Shown: positions 53,376 through 62,614, counted from the first letter of the stretch. The stretch is 64,000 bases of DNA from Ruegeria lacuscaerulensis (GCF_013031245.1 NZ_WPZL01000006.1:186001-250000), one strand, 5' to 3'. Translations and numbers: made by a program. Notes: a model not told the origin generated them from the letters alone.

Positions 53376-54130
53376 GCCAGGAATTCGCCAATTACGCCAG
53401 CCTGAACGGCAAGACCGTATTCGTCACTGGCGGCGCAGGTGGAATCGGTGCGCAGACGGTACGCGCGTTTGCCGACCAAGGCGCGAAGGTGGGATTTCTG
53501 GATATCAATGCGGATGCAGGAAATGCGTTGCTGGCCGATCTGGATGGAGAACACGCCTTTGCCCAGTGTGATTTGCGCGACATTGACGCCTTGCGGACGG
53601 CGTTGGAGGAGTTGAAAGACGAGCTGGGCCACGCACATGTTCTGGTCAACAATGCGGCTCATGATGATCGCCACGACTGGCGCAAGGTAACCCCGGAATA
53701 TTGGGATGAACGCATGGCCACAAATATCCGCCACATGTTTTTTGCCATCCAGTCCGTCGCGCCGGGCATGATCGAAAATGGCGGCGGGTCAATCGTCAAC
53801 CTCGGCTCGAATTCCTGGTGGGAGGCCGGTGCGGGCTTTCCCGCCTATGCCACCGCCAAATCCGCCGTTCACGGCCTGACGCGAACCATGGCGCGCGAAT
53901 TGGGCGACCACCGCATCCGCGTGAACACGGTTGTCCCCGGCTGGATCATGACGGAGCGGCAGAAGGAGCTGTGGGTCACGCCTGAAGCCTTGGCCAAACA
54001 GGTCGATCGCCAGTGTCTGCCTGATCCGATTGATCCGGTCTATGTCGCGCGGATGGTGCTGTTTCTGGCCTCCGACGATGCCGCGATGTGCAGTGCGGGC
54101 AATTTCATGGTCGAGGGCGGGTCGATCTGA
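53372..54130 (+). CDS. SDR family oxidoreductase in the inositol locus
   Basis: A 252-residue classical SDR. NAD-binding TGGAGGIGAQTVRAF is near residues 19-33, NNAAHDD near 90, the catalytic serine is in VNLGSNSWW near 146 and YATAK near 161-165, followed by VVPGWIMTERQ. It begins with TTG overlapping the iolB stop (TTGA), so it is coupled to iolB and is the last gene of the plus-strand array. It probably oxidises a sugar or inositol epimer at a hydroxyl; it could feed a non-myo isomer into the pathway. Confidence 0.88.
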   Translation: MSQEFANYASLNGKTVFVTGGAGGIGAQTVRAFADQGAKVGFLDINADAGNALLADLDGEHAFAQCDLRDIDALRTALEELKDELGHAHVLVNNAAHDDRHDWRKVTPEYWDERMATNIRHMFFAIQSVAPGMIENGGGSIVNLGSNSWWEAGAGFPAYATAKSAVHGLTRTMARELGDHRIRVNTVVPGWIMTERQKELWVTPEALAKQVDRQCLPDPIDPVYVARMVLFLASDDAAMCSAGNFMVEGGSI

Positions 54131-54133
54131 GGC

Positions 54134-54940
54134 TCAGGTGATCCTGATTCCGTCCCGCCGGGCTTTTGCAATCAATCGATTGACAAGCGGTTTGAACAGC
54201 CAGGCCAGACCGCGGCCGACACCGGTTAGAATTGGGCGCGAACTACGCATCACCGCGCGGGCGTAGTCGTTGGCTTCCGCTTCCTGCTCTGCCACCACGC
54301 CGCCTTCGCGGTGCTTGTGCACGTGGTGCCCGACTTCATGGTAAAAGGTGAACTCGCCGTTCAGGTTCTGCCACCACAGTCTAACACCCTTGAGTGGCGC
54401 TGTCGGCGCGGTCAGGATGATGCCCGAAAAAAACAGGTTGTACTTGCCCAGATAATCAAGTTCAGGGCGCGCGGAGATCACGTCGATGCGGGTCACATCC
54501 TCCAGTGACAGGCCTTTGGTTTTGCTCCATCGCTCAAGGTTCCGAACGATCCGAGCCGGGTCGGCGACGTCATCGGCGATGAAAACCGGGATAGCACCGT
54601 CAATAATGGTCGCCGGAGTATCCTCAAGACGTTTTGCCAGCAGGTTGAGCGTTCTGCGATGAACCGGGTGCAGTTTGCTGTTTCGAAGCCTGGTGATTTC
54701 CTGCCTGTATGTATCGGCGTTCAGTTCGCTGAGAAGCGCAAGCAAGATACCGAAATACTTGGGCAACGGTCCGGGGGGATTATCCTGCCAGGCCGAAGAG
54801 GCGAGTTTGCCGAGTATCTCCGGAATGGCTGCATCCTGATCGGACAATAATGCACGCCATGCGTCCCGGACGGTCTCGACATGCCCGGTTGAGATTCCAC
54901 GCAGTAGTTTGTTGGATGCGTATTCGGCGTTTTGTTTCAT
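54134..54940 (-). CDS. Putative zinc metallopeptidase-like protein
   Basis: A 268-residue cytoplasmic protein. A gluzincin signature is present: HEVGH at residues 201-205 followed by E222 in EQEAEANDYARAV, spaced like the third zinc ligand of ImmA/IrrE-type peptidases. No helix-turn-helix is seen; the first 120 residues look alpha-helical and HEAT-like. It lies between the two halves of the inositol locus, converging on the SDR gene (3-base gap) and on the minus strand like the aldolase operon. No functional link to inositol is apparent, so it may be an insertion. Confidence 0.55.
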   Translation of the reverse strand: MKQNAEYASNKLLRGISTGHVETVRDAWRALLSDQDAAIPEILGKLASSAWQDNPPGPLPKYFGILLALLSELNADTYRQEITRLRNSKLHPVHRRTLNLLAKRLEDTPATIIDGAIPVFIADDVADPARIVRNLERWSKTKGLSLEDVTRIDVISARPELDYLGKYNLFFSGIILTAPTAPLKGVRLWWQNLNGEFTFYHEVGHHVHKHREGGVVAEQEAEANDYARAVMRSSRPILTGVGRGLAWLFKPLVNRLIAKARRDGIRIT

Positions 54941-54999
54941 AACTTGCGGTTAGTCAGAAATTATGCCGAAAGTATGAAAAACCCCTTTAGGGCAATATA

Positions 55000-55854
55000 T
55001 TACGTGCGGCCGCCCTGTCTCTGCGGCGGCGCTCCGAATGCACGGATCACGGTGCGGGCTGCGGCCTCGACCGGATCGTGGGTCTCTTTCAGGATCGTCA
55101 CACGATCAAACCGGTCCGGGTCACTGTTGACTGCTTCGCGCAAGGCATTGCCAAACGCCATGCGCAGCTCCGTTCCGATGTTGAACTTGCAGATTGAGGT
55201 CTCGTGTGCCAGCCGCGCGCGTTGCTCGACCGGAACACCCGAGCCGCCGTGGATCACCAAGGGTACATCGGTCACCGCGTCGATCTGACAAATGCGATTC
55301 TCGTCCAGACCGCCCTCCTTGTTTTGCTGCAAATGGACGTTTCCGACCGAGATCGCCATTGCGTCCACGGCGCTGTCCCGCGCGAACCGGGCCGCCTCAT
55401 CCGGGTCGGTTCCATTCGAACCTTCGCCCCCGGAATAGCCCACGAACCCGATCTCGCCCTCGCAGGAAATCCCGGCCGCATGTGCCATTTCGGCGATGGC
55501 AGCAGTCTCGTCGATATTCTGCTGCAGAGGTTTGCGCGACCCGTCGTACATGAGCGAGGTGAACCCGCTGTCGAGCGCGGTTTTGCACTCTTCAAACGTG
55601 TAGCCATGGTCCAGATGGGCCACCACAGGCACCGAGGCGTTTTCGGCCAGATACCGGAACATCTTTCCCAAAACAGGCAGCGGCGTGTGTTCGCGACAGC
55701 TTGGGCCAGCCTGCAGGATGACAGGGGCATTTTCGGCTTCGGCAGCGGCTACGTAAGCGCGCATATCCTCCCAGCCCAGCGTTACCAGCCCGCCGACGGC
55801 GTATCCCTGTTCATAGGCGGGGGTCAGGACGTCTTTCAGCGTGACAAGGGTCAT
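55000..55854 (-). CDS. iolJ: Class II aldolase (IolJ-like)
   Basis: A 284-residue class II fructose-bisphosphate-aldolase-family enzyme. The zinc ligands are in VVAHLDHGYTFEE near residue 82 and VIHGGSGVPVEQ near 201, with EGEIGFVGYSGGEG between. In inositol pathways IolJ splits 2-deoxy-5-keto-gluconate-6-phosphate into dihydroxyacetone phosphate and malonate semialdehyde. Its ATG overlaps the stop of the upstream IolB-like gene by four bases (ATGA), and the IolC-type kinase is two genes upstream, so that role fits. GatY/KbaY-type activities cannot be excluded. Confidence 0.85.
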   Translation of the reverse strand: MTLVTLKDVLTPAYEQGYAVGGLVTLGWEDMRAYVAAAEAENAPVILQAGPSCREHTPLPVLGKMFRYLAENASVPVVAHLDHGYTFEECKTALDSGFTSLMYDGSRKPLQQNIDETAAIAEMAHAAGISCEGEIGFVGYSGGEGSNGTDPDEAARFARDSAVDAMAISVGNVHLQQNKEGGLDENRICQIDAVTDVPLVIHGGSGVPVEQRARLAHETSICKFNIGTELRMAFGNALREAVNSDPDRFDRVTILKETHDPVEAAARTVIRAFGAPPQRQGGRT

Positions 55855-56687
55855 TTGAACTTTGCAATCATGTCTTTGATGCCCGGGATCGTTTCGATCT
55901 GATAGGCATGGGTGGGTTGGAAATACTGGACCAGCGAGCGCTGCGTCAGGCCGCCGAGGATGGTGAAATAGTACATCTCATATCCCGGCAGGACGCAGCA
56001 GGGGTGATAGCCATTGTCGATACAGATCGTTGACCCATCGACGATGTGATAGGCATCGCCCGGTTCATTGTCCTCGCGCTGCAGCATCTGCAGGCCCGAG
56101 CCCCAGTTGGGTTTGAAGCGGAAGTTATAGGTCTCATCGTGCCGGGATTCATCCGGCAGACGGTTGGTGTCGTGTTTGTGGCTGGGAAAGCCGGACCAGC
56201 CCCCTTGGCCTACGGTGAACAACTCGCTGACCAACAGACGGCCGACTTTGTCGTGCTGTTTCTGGCCGAGGATATGTTTGATCTTGCGATGGGTCTTGGT
56301 GTCATCGCTGCCATATTGGACGAGGTCATGCTGGCGCACATCGAACGGGTCCAGCACCTTGTCGTATTTTGCGCCTGCAATGAACACTTCGGTCTTGTCC
56401 GATACGCAAACCAGTTGCGCTTTGGCCCCGACAGGGACGTAAACGCCCTCGGGCTCGCCATCCCAAACGTCTTCACCCCGTTTGCCCAGCTTGGGAAACT
56501 GCAAGCCTTTGACATCGACATCGACACTGCCGGTGGCGGGCACGATGCATGTCTCATAACCAGGCACCTGATATTCGAAAGCCTCCCCACGGCGCAGTTT
56601 TACGATGTTGAAATAGTTCAAAGGCACCGTGGAATCGTCTGCGCCGACGATAGGTTTGTTCTGGTTGTCATAGGGTGCGATGTGCAT
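55851..56687 (-). CDS. Second, divergent IolB-family isomerase
   Basis: A 278-residue bicupin of the IolB family but clearly distinct from the copy at 52569. It has GWSGFPSHKHDTNRLPDESRHDETYNFRFKPNWGSGLQM instead of the YYHRLNP form, and ends GGLTQRSLVQYFQPTHAYQIETIPGIKD. The metal-ligand region HKHD, HDE and GYHPCC is kept. It is in an operon with the IolC-type kinase and the aldolase. It may isomerise a related deoxyuronate or duplicate the IolB step under another control. GGAGAAACC precedes the ATG. Confidence 0.85.
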   Translation of the reverse strand: MHIAPYDNQNKPIVGADDSTVPLNYFNIVKLRRGEAFEYQVPGYETCIVPATGSVDVDVKGLQFPKLGKRGEDVWDGEPEGVYVPVGAKAQLVCVSDKTEVFIAGAKYDKVLDPFDVRQHDLVQYGSDDTKTHRKIKHILGQKQHDKVGRLLVSELFTVGQGGWSGFPSHKHDTNRLPDESRHDETYNFRFKPNWGSGLQMLQREDNEPGDAYHIVDGSTICIDNGYHPCCVLPGYEMYYFTILGGLTQRSLVQYFQPTHAYQIETIPGIKDMIAKFK

Positions 56688-56696
56688 TGGTTTCTC

Positions 56697-57677
56697 CTAT
56701 GTCGTCGGTCCGGGGTGAGATGCCAAAAACGCGTCCAGTTCAGGCGTTGTTGGCATGGCGGGCGCGCAACCGGGTTGTGACACGACGATCGAGGCGCAGG
56801 CCGAGCCGCGCAAAACAGCCTCTTCCAGTGAATACCCTGCGGCGATTGAAGCCAGCAGACCGGCCATGAAACTATCGCCTGCGCCAACGGGTTTGATGGC
56901 ATCAACGGGATAGATCCCTGTGGTGATTTCCTGCCCGCCTATGAGCGTCACTGCGCCTTTCTCTCCCATCTTGTAGATGACGATCCGCCCCGACTTCGCT
57001 GCTAACTCCCGGGCTTTGGCATAGCCCTTGTCCTTTCCACCTGCCATGAAACCGAACTCTTCGTCATTGCCAACAATCAGATCGCTGGCCTCTCCGGCAC
57101 GGGACAGAACCTCTGAGGCGACCTCAGGCGAGGGCCAGCTGTAGGGGCGATAGTCGATGTCGAAAATCACCGGCAACCCTGCCGTGCGGGCGTTGTCAAA
57201 GGCCCGGAACGTAGCGCCGCGCGAAGGTTCTGACGCGAACACCGTACCGGCTGAAATCACGGCAGAGAACTTGCCGTAATCGATCTTATCCATGTCGTAT
57301 GCGGTCACCTGAAAATCGACAGCGCCGTTGCGATAGATAACGTTCTGGAAGTTCTCGGTCCGGCTTTCGTACAGGGCCAGCGACGTGCGGTATTCGCCAC
57401 CGACAACGCTGACGTAGGACGTGTCCACCCCGTAATGGGCCAGCCGGTTCATGCAGAACCGGCCCACCGCGTCATCCGAGACCGAGGTGATCAGCGAGGC
57501 CTGACTGCCCAGTTTGACCAGACCTGCGCAGATATTCGCCGAAGAGCCGCCCAGATCGGCGTGGAACGTGTCGGCATCTTCGCTTTTGACGCCGATCGGG
57601 TCGGCATACAGGTCCATCCCGGCGCGTCCGAAAACCGCGAACCGGTTTCCTTTGATACCGTCCATCAAAGCGCTCAA
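56697..57677 (-). CDS. iolC: 5-dehydro-2-deoxygluconokinase (PfkB family)
   Basis: A 326-residue PfkB-type sugar kinase. The first motif is DLGGSSANICAGLVKLGS near residue 43 and the second, KPVGAGDSFMAGLLASIAAG, near 266 holds the catalytic aspartate. The best start is a TTG at 57677 seven bases after CCGGAGGAC, giving MSALMDGIKGNRFAVFGRAG; an ATG four codons later lacks a ribosome-binding site. It would phosphorylate 2-deoxy-5-keto-gluconate before cleavage by the aldolase. The C-terminal DUF2090 domain of some IolC proteins is absent. It is divergent from the Gfo/Idh gene, with a LacI operator between. Confidence 0.88.
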   Translation of the reverse strand: MSALMDGIKGNRFAVFGRAGMDLYADPIGVKSEDADTFHADLGGSSANICAGLVKLGSQASLITSVSDDAVGRFCMNRLAHYGVDTSYVSVVGGEYRTSLALYESRTENFQNVIYRNGAVDFQVTAYDMDKIDYGKFSAVISAGTVFASEPSRGATFRAFDNARTAGLPVIFDIDYRPYSWPSPEVASEVLSRAGEASDLIVGNDEEFGFMAGGKDKGYAKARELAAKSGRIVIYKMGEKGAVTLIGGQEITTGIYPVDAIKPVGAGDSFMAGLLASIAAGYSLEEAVLRGSACASIVVSQPGCAPAMPTTPELDAFLASHPGPTT

Positions 57678-57751
57678 GTTTTGTCCTCCGGCAAAAAGGG
57701 GCTGGCAAGGCGCGTTGGTCCTTGCGTTGAATCGATTCACACGATACTGAT

Positions 57752-57769
57752 TTTGCAACCGGTTGCAAA
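57752..57769. promoter_or_regulatory. LacI-family operator between iolC and the Gfo/Idh genes
   Basis: TTTGCAACCGGTTGCAAA, a perfect 18-base palindrome containing the 16-base core seen at 44299. It lies 74 bases before iolC and 23 before the divergent Gfo/Idh gene, so it could control both. Confidence 0.82.
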
Positions 57770-57792
57770 TACAATGTTCGGAGCCGTGACAG

Positions 57793-58896
57793 ATGCCTGA
57801 AATCGGAATTGGAATCGTTGGTGGCGGCTATATGGGTAAGGCCCATTCCGTGGCCATGTCTGCAGTGGGTGCAGTGTTCGACACCGCCTTGCGACCCCGT
57901 CTTGAGATGATCTGCGCCTCAACCCCGGAAAGTGCCGAGAGGTATCGGGTAGCCTATGGATTTCAGCGCGCTTGCGAGGATTGGCGGGCGCTGGTGAATG
58001 ATCCAATGGTCGAGGCCATCGTTATCGCTTCACCGCAGGAGACCCATCGCCAGATCGCCGAAGCGGCCTTTGCTCTGGGCAAACCTGTGCTGTGTGAAAA
58101 GCCGCTGGGCGCGTCCATGGAAGACGGCCGGGCGATGGTGGCTGCGGCTGAAGCGGCCGGTGTGACCAATATGGTCGGGTTCAATTACGTTCGAACTCCT
58201 GCCACCCAGTATGCTCGCCAGCTCATCGCGGAAGGGGAAATCGGAGATATCACCTGGTTCCGTGGCGAACATACCGAAGATTTTTACGCCGACCCTCAGG
58301 CCCCGGCCACTTGGCGCACCACGGGAATGGCGAACGGGACAATGGGCGATCTCGCGCCCCATATGGTCAATGGTGCTTTGGCACTGATTGGTCCCATCGC
58401 CGAAGTCATGGCCGAAGTGGAAACCGTTCATCATACGCGCCCCGGCGGTGCTGTGACCAATGATGACCACGCGCAGATTATGTGCCGGTTCGAGAATGGC
58501 GCGATGGGCAATATCTATGTCAGCCGTATCGCGACCGGTCGCAAGATGGGCTACGCCTACGAAATCTCGGGTACAAAAGGGGCCATTCGATTCGATCAGG
58601 AAGACCAGAACGCTTTGTGGTTCTACCGTCACGACGGACCTGAAGCGACAAGAGGCTTCACTAAAATCCTGACCGGACCCGCGCATCCGGATTACGAGCC
58701 GTTCTGTCAGGGGCCGGGCCACGGTACCGGGTATCAGGACCAGATCATCATCGAGGCCAGGGATTTTCTAAAGGCCATCCATACCGGAAAAGCCATCTGG
58801 CCCACATTCCGGGACGGGCACGATGTCAACCGCGTAATAGCTGCTGCTCTGGCGTCGTCGGAACAGCGACAATGGCAAGAGATCAGCGATTTCTGA
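57793..58896 (+). CDS. Gfo/Idh/MocA family oxidoreductase
   Basis: A 367-residue NAD(P)-dependent sugar or inositol dehydrogenase. The Rossmann motif is IGIGIVGGGYMGKAHSVAM near residues 3-21, the family motif VLCEKPLGASMEDGRAM near 96, and the active-site block GTMGDLAPHMVNGALALIG near 182-200. This subgroup resembles scyllo-inositol or sugar dehydrogenases. The LacI-type operator just upstream places it in the inositol regulon. It could let another inositol isomer or derivative enter the pathway; the substrate is not known. Confidence 0.85.
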   Translation: MPEIGIGIVGGGYMGKAHSVAMSAVGAVFDTALRPRLEMICASTPESAERYRVAYGFQRACEDWRALVNDPMVEAIVIASPQETHRQIAEAAFALGKPVLCEKPLGASMEDGRAMVAAAEAAGVTNMVGFNYVRTPATQYARQLIAEGEIGDITWFRGEHTEDFYADPQAPATWRTTGMANGTMGDLAPHMVNGALALIGPIAEVMAEVETVHHTRPGGAVTNDDHAQIMCRFENGAMGNIYVSRIATGRKMGYAYEISGTKGAIRFDQEDQNALWFYRHDGPEATRGFTKILTGPAHPDYEPFCQGPGHGTGYQDQIIIEARDFLKAIHTGKAIWPTFRDGHDVNRVIAAALASSEQRQWQEISDF

Positions 58897-58936
58897 GCGC
58901 TGAAAACAACCAGTTTACTGAAGTGAGACAAGAACC

Positions 58937-60070
58937 ATGGCAAAGCTGAAATGGGGCATGATTGGTGGTGGTGAAGGCAGCCAGATTGGGCCCGCTCATC
59001 GATTGGGTGCATTGGCTGACGGGATGTTCGAATTCGCGGCGGGGGCGCTGGATCACCGCCCGGATGTGGGTCGTGAATACGCTCAGAGGCTAGGTGTAGC
59101 CGCCGACCGGGCCTATGGCGACTGGCAGGAACTGCTGGCGGGTGAAAAGGATCGCACAGACCGTATCGATTTGGTGACAATTGCGACGCCCAATTCCACC
59201 CATTTTGAAATCGCTAAGGCCTTCCTTGAAGCCGGGTTCAATGTGCTGTGCGAAAAACCGATGACTATGACAGTGGAGGAGGGCGAAGAGATCGTCCGCG
59301 TGGCCGAAGCCTCGGGCAAGATCTGCGCCGTGAACTACTGTTATTCCGCCTATCCGATGGTTCGGCAGGCGCGTGCAATGGTGCGAGCGGGCGACATTGG
59401 CAAAGTCCGTCTGGTTGTGACCAACTTCAGTCACGGCCACCACGGCGATGCAACTGACGCGGACAACCCGCGTGTGCGCTGGCGCTATGACCCGGCGATG
59501 GCAGGTGTGTCCGGTCAGTTTGCCGACTGCGGCATCCACGCGCTGCATATGGCCAGTTTCATCTGTGATGATGAGGTGAAGACATTGTCGGCCGACCTGG
59601 CCTCGACCATCTCCAGCCGCATACTGGAGGACGACGCCATGATCAACTTCCGGATGGAGGGTGGCACTGTTGGTCGTCTGTGGACTTCGTCCGTGGCGAT
59701 CGGGCGTCAGCACGGGTTCGACATTCAGGTCTTCGGTGAAACCGGCGGTCTGCGCTGGGCGTCCGAGCAGCCCAACCAGCTGATCTATACGCCCGTGGGC
59801 GGGCGCACTCAGATCATTGAGAAAGGCGAAGCCGGTCTGCACGAAGAAACCCAGCGCCTGTCCCGCGTTGCCATTGCCCATCCCGAGGGCTTCCCGCTGG
59901 CCGTGGCCAATATCTATTGCGATCTGGCCGACGCCATTCTCGGAGAGGCCCGTGACGGGCTGCCGACCCCTTCCGATGGCGTTCGGTCGATTGCGGCGGT
60001 TCATGCGGCGGTCGCATCCGGAAAAGCAGATGGCGCGTGGACGGACGCGCGCCCGCCTATGTTCCGTTGA
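58937..60070 (+). CDS. Second Gfo/Idh/MocA family oxidoreductase
   Basis: A 377-residue oxidoreductase from another branch of the same family. It starts LKWGMIGGGEGSQIGPAHRLGA, has VLCEKPMTMTVEEGEEI near residue 98, and the catalytic stretch GVSGQFADCGIHALHMASFI near 190-209. SHGHHGDATDADNPRVRWRYDP before it is typical of the IolX/IolW-like or YvaA-like branch. It follows the first Gfo/Idh gene after 40 bases, probably in one operon, and abuts the end of the LacI gene with no gap. Confidence 0.85.
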   Translation: MAKLKWGMIGGGEGSQIGPAHRLGALADGMFEFAAGALDHRPDVGREYAQRLGVAADRAYGDWQELLAGEKDRTDRIDLVTIATPNSTHFEIAKAFLEAGFNVLCEKPMTMTVEEGEEIVRVAEASGKICAVNYCYSAYPMVRQARAMVRAGDIGKVRLVVTNFSHGHHGDATDADNPRVRWRYDPAMAGVSGQFADCGIHALHMASFICDDEVKTLSADLASTISSRILEDDAMINFRMEGGTVGRLWTSSVAIGRQHGFDIQVFGETGGLRWASEQPNQLIYTPVGGRTQIIEKGEAGLHEETQRLSRVAIAHPEGFPLAVANIYCDLADAILGEARDGLPTPSDGVRSIAAVHAAVASGKADGAWTDARPPMFR

Positions 60071-61069
60071 TCAGCAGCGGGGCCGCAAAGTGCCCCGCTC
60101 AATCACCCGGCAGGGAAATATGCGCGCCTCCGGATAGCGGTCGGGATCTTTCAGCATTTCCTCAACCAGATCGACTGACGAGGTGATGATCTGCTTGATT
60201 GGCTGATGAATGGTCGTCAGGTCCACACTTTCCCAGCGCGACATTTCCATGTCGTTCAGTCCGATAATGCCGATATCCTCGCCCGGTTTTAGCCCGTGAT
60301 CGGACAGCGCCGACAATGCGCCGATGGACAGGATGTCGTCACCGCAGAAGTATCCTTGCGCCGGGGTTCCCTTAAGCAGGCGCAGCATCTCGGCGCGCCC
60401 GGCTTCGAAGGAATAATTGTCTGCAAAGGAATGTGACACTTCAAGGTCAGTATGTTTTTCAACCTCTTCCATAAAGCCGCGATACCGGTCCATGGCCGAG
60501 GTTGCATCTTTGGGGCCACCTAGATACCCGACGCGCTTGTATCCTCGGGCCAGCAATTCACGGGCGGCCATGCGACCGCATTCGACGTTGTCGATTCCCA
60601 CGACGTGAACTTCCGGCGACGTGGCCGATCGCCCGAAAGTGTGCACAACCGGTACGCCTGCGTCCTGAAAAGCCTTGGCAAAGCTGGGTGGCAGTGTTGA
60701 CGACGCGACGATAGCGGCATCCACGGAATATTGGCGGAGCATCCGAACCGAATTGGCGGGCTCGGTTTCGTCGGTCAGATTGACGATCAGCGGGCGCAGG
60801 CCCCGTTCCTGCAGCGCGCGGGTGAACTGATCGAAGACCTCAAGAAAAATCGGGTTGTGAAAGTTGTTGGAAATCAGCCCGATCAGCTTCGTTCGCCCTG
60901 TGGTCAGCGAGGACGCCAGCGCATTGGGGCTATAGCCCAATTCCTGCGCAGCCTTTTCAACCTTGCTGCGGGTTTTGGCGGATACGGACGCGCCTTCGGT
61001 AAAGGTCCGCGAAACGGCGGAGCGGGACACACCGGCCAGCGCGGCGACGTCTTTCAGGGTGACACTCAT
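60071..61069 (-). CDS. LacI family transcriptional regulator of the inositol locus
   Basis: A 332-residue repressor. The helix-turn-helix SVTLKDVAALAGVSRSAVSRTFTEGASVSAKTRSKVEKAAQELGYSPNALASSL occupies residues about 2-55. A periplasmic-binding-protein-like ligand domain follows (LIGLISNNFHNPIFLEVFDQFTRALQERG onward). The ATG at 61069 fits the family N-terminus; the frame is open upstream. A variant operator, TTGCAATCGGTTGCAA, lies 76 bases before the start, consistent with autoregulation, and three further matching sites stand before the inositol genes. The inducer is presumably an inositol-derived compound. Confidence 0.92.
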   Translation of the reverse strand: MSVTLKDVAALAGVSRSAVSRTFTEGASVSAKTRSKVEKAAQELGYSPNALASSLTTGRTKLIGLISNNFHNPIFLEVFDQFTRALQERGLRPLIVNLTDETEPANSVRMLRQYSVDAAIVASSTLPPSFAKAFQDAGVPVVHTFGRSATSPEVHVVGIDNVECGRMAARELLARGYKRVGYLGGPKDATSAMDRYRGFMEEVEKHTDLEVSHSFADNYSFEAGRAEMLRLLKGTPAQGYFCGDDILSIGALSALSDHGLKPGEDIGIIGLNDMEMSRWESVDLTTIHQPIKQIITSSVDLVEEMLKDPDRYPEARIFPCRVIERGTLRPRC

Positions 61070-61144
61070 GGCTGGCGTTCGCGGTTTGGGGGGAGGCTGA
61101 CAAGCGATTTCATGGGGAAATACTATGCACCAAAGCACGATATT

Positions 61145-61160
61145 TGCAATCGGTTGCAAA
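61145..61160. promoter_or_regulatory. LacI-family operator upstream of the LacI gene
   Basis: TTGCAATCGGTTGCAA differs by one base from the perfect palindrome at 44299 and 57753. It lies 76 bases upstream of the repressor start and 52 bases from the tRNA-Val gene, which is transcribed toward it. Confidence 0.72.
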
Positions 61161-61211
61161 TACCCAAACCAATTTTCGCTGGGTCAGTGGTAAATGCGCG
61201 ATTGAGAGGGA

Positions 61212-61287
<76 letters not shown>

Positions 61288-61360
61288 GTGACGGTGCATG
61301 TAGCCAAGCCTGCGCGCGGGCGCAAGAGGGTCTGGCACAATTTCTTTGCCTGAATTCGGA

Positions 61361-62614
61361 TCAGGCCGCCATCTCGTTCAATGCTGCCAGCAATTGGGCC
61401 ACCTCCTGCTCAGTGTTGTAGTGGCACAGGGATATTCTGATGCAGTCGCTCAAACCCAACGGTGTCAGTACATTGCCGCTGTAATGATCCGCTTTGCGGG
61501 TGTGGGTGCGAATGCCCTGTTCATTGAGCCGGGTGACAATCTCAGCCGACGGGACGTCCCGCACGACAATGGACACCAGCCCCTCACGCGCGGGGTTGTC
61601 AGCCCCGGCCAGAATGCGCACGTGGTCCATATCCCGCAGGCCGGGCAGATTGCCTGTGCCGCTGATCATCGCGTTTGTCAGATGCGTTTCATAGGCGTGG
61701 ATCGCGAGGCCCGCGGCCTCGATCCGCGCGCGGAGGTCGGATTCGTCCGACACCTGCGTGCCGAGCCAGTCGAAATAACTCACCACATCCGACATTGTCG
61801 CGTAGGACCCGGTGTCGCGGGTTCCAAACTCCCATCCGCTTGCGGGAGCGTCGATGAGTTGATCATGGGGCAGGGCGGTCAGCCGGTCGGATATCCAGGC
61901 AATCCCATAACCGTGGCGTGAAAACACCTTGTAGGGTGAAATCGCATAGCCATCGACGCCATAGCTGTCGATATCTACCTGCCCGTGGGCGGCATGTTGA
62001 ATGCCGTCGACGATGATGAAGCACTCAGGGGACTCCTCGCGGATGGCCTGTGCAATGGCCGCGACATCCATACCCATACCGGTCACGGGCGAGGCGTGTA
62101 GGATCGTGGCAACGCTCACATCCGGTGTCATTGCAGCACGGTAATCGTCGGCTGTGACCAGACCCAGATCATCGCTATGCGGGACATTGACATAGTCCAA
62201 TCCGGCGATCCCGGCCCAGCGGCGGGCCGCGCTGCGGCTGGCCGGATGTTCGATCGAGCTGCCGATGACCTTGCTGCCTTTTGGGGCGTTCACGCAAGCG
62301 GTGCGGATCATGCGGAACAAAAGTTCTGTCCCGCTTTCACCCACGAAGAACTGGCCTGTTGAGGCGTTCATGAATACGGACAGGTCGGCCTTGGACTTGT
62401 TGATGATATCGACCAAAGTGTGGCTGGCCACGTTATCGCGCCCCTGATTGTCCGGGATGGCGGCAAATTTGGCTGAGGTTTCTACGACCGAATTCAGTGT
62501 CAGCGCCCCGCCTGCGTTCTCGAAAAAGATACGGGAGCCCTGAAACGGGCAGGAATCGACATGGGCAAAACGGGCGCGGATTTCGTCGATCAGACCGGGG
62601 GTGTTTTGTAGCAT
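61361..62614 (-). CDS. Class V aminotransferase / cysteine desulfurase-like enzyme
   Basis: A 417-residue PLP enzyme of the NifS/CsdA fold. VDGIQHAAHGQVDIDSYGVDGYAISPYKVFSRHGYG contains the PLP aspartate and the Schiff-base lysine (SPYK, near residue 231). IFFENAGGALTLNSVVE near residue 29 fits the subgroup. A conserved active-site cysteine loop like that of SufS is not evident, so it may be a selenocysteine-lyase-like or kynureninase-like member rather than a sulfur donor. It lies 73 bases from tRNA-Val and is divergent from modA. Confidence 0.85.
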   Translation of the reverse strand: MLQNTPGLIDEIRARFAHVDSCPFQGSRIFFENAGGALTLNSVVETSAKFAAIPDNQGRDNVASHTLVDIINKSKADLSVFMNASTGQFFVGESGTELLFRMIRTACVNAPKGSKVIGSSIEHPASRSAARRWAGIAGLDYVNVPHSDDLGLVTADDYRAAMTPDVSVATILHASPVTGMGMDVAAIAQAIREESPECFIIVDGIQHAAHGQVDIDSYGVDGYAISPYKVFSRHGYGIAWISDRLTALPHDQLIDAPASGWEFGTRDTGSYATMSDVVSYFDWLGTQVSDESDLRARIEAAGLAIHAYETHLTNAMISGTGNLPGLRDMDHVRILAGADNPAREGLVSIVVRDVPSAEIVTRLNEQGIRTHTRKADHYSGNVLTPLGLSDCIRISLCHYNTEQEVAQLLAALNEMAA

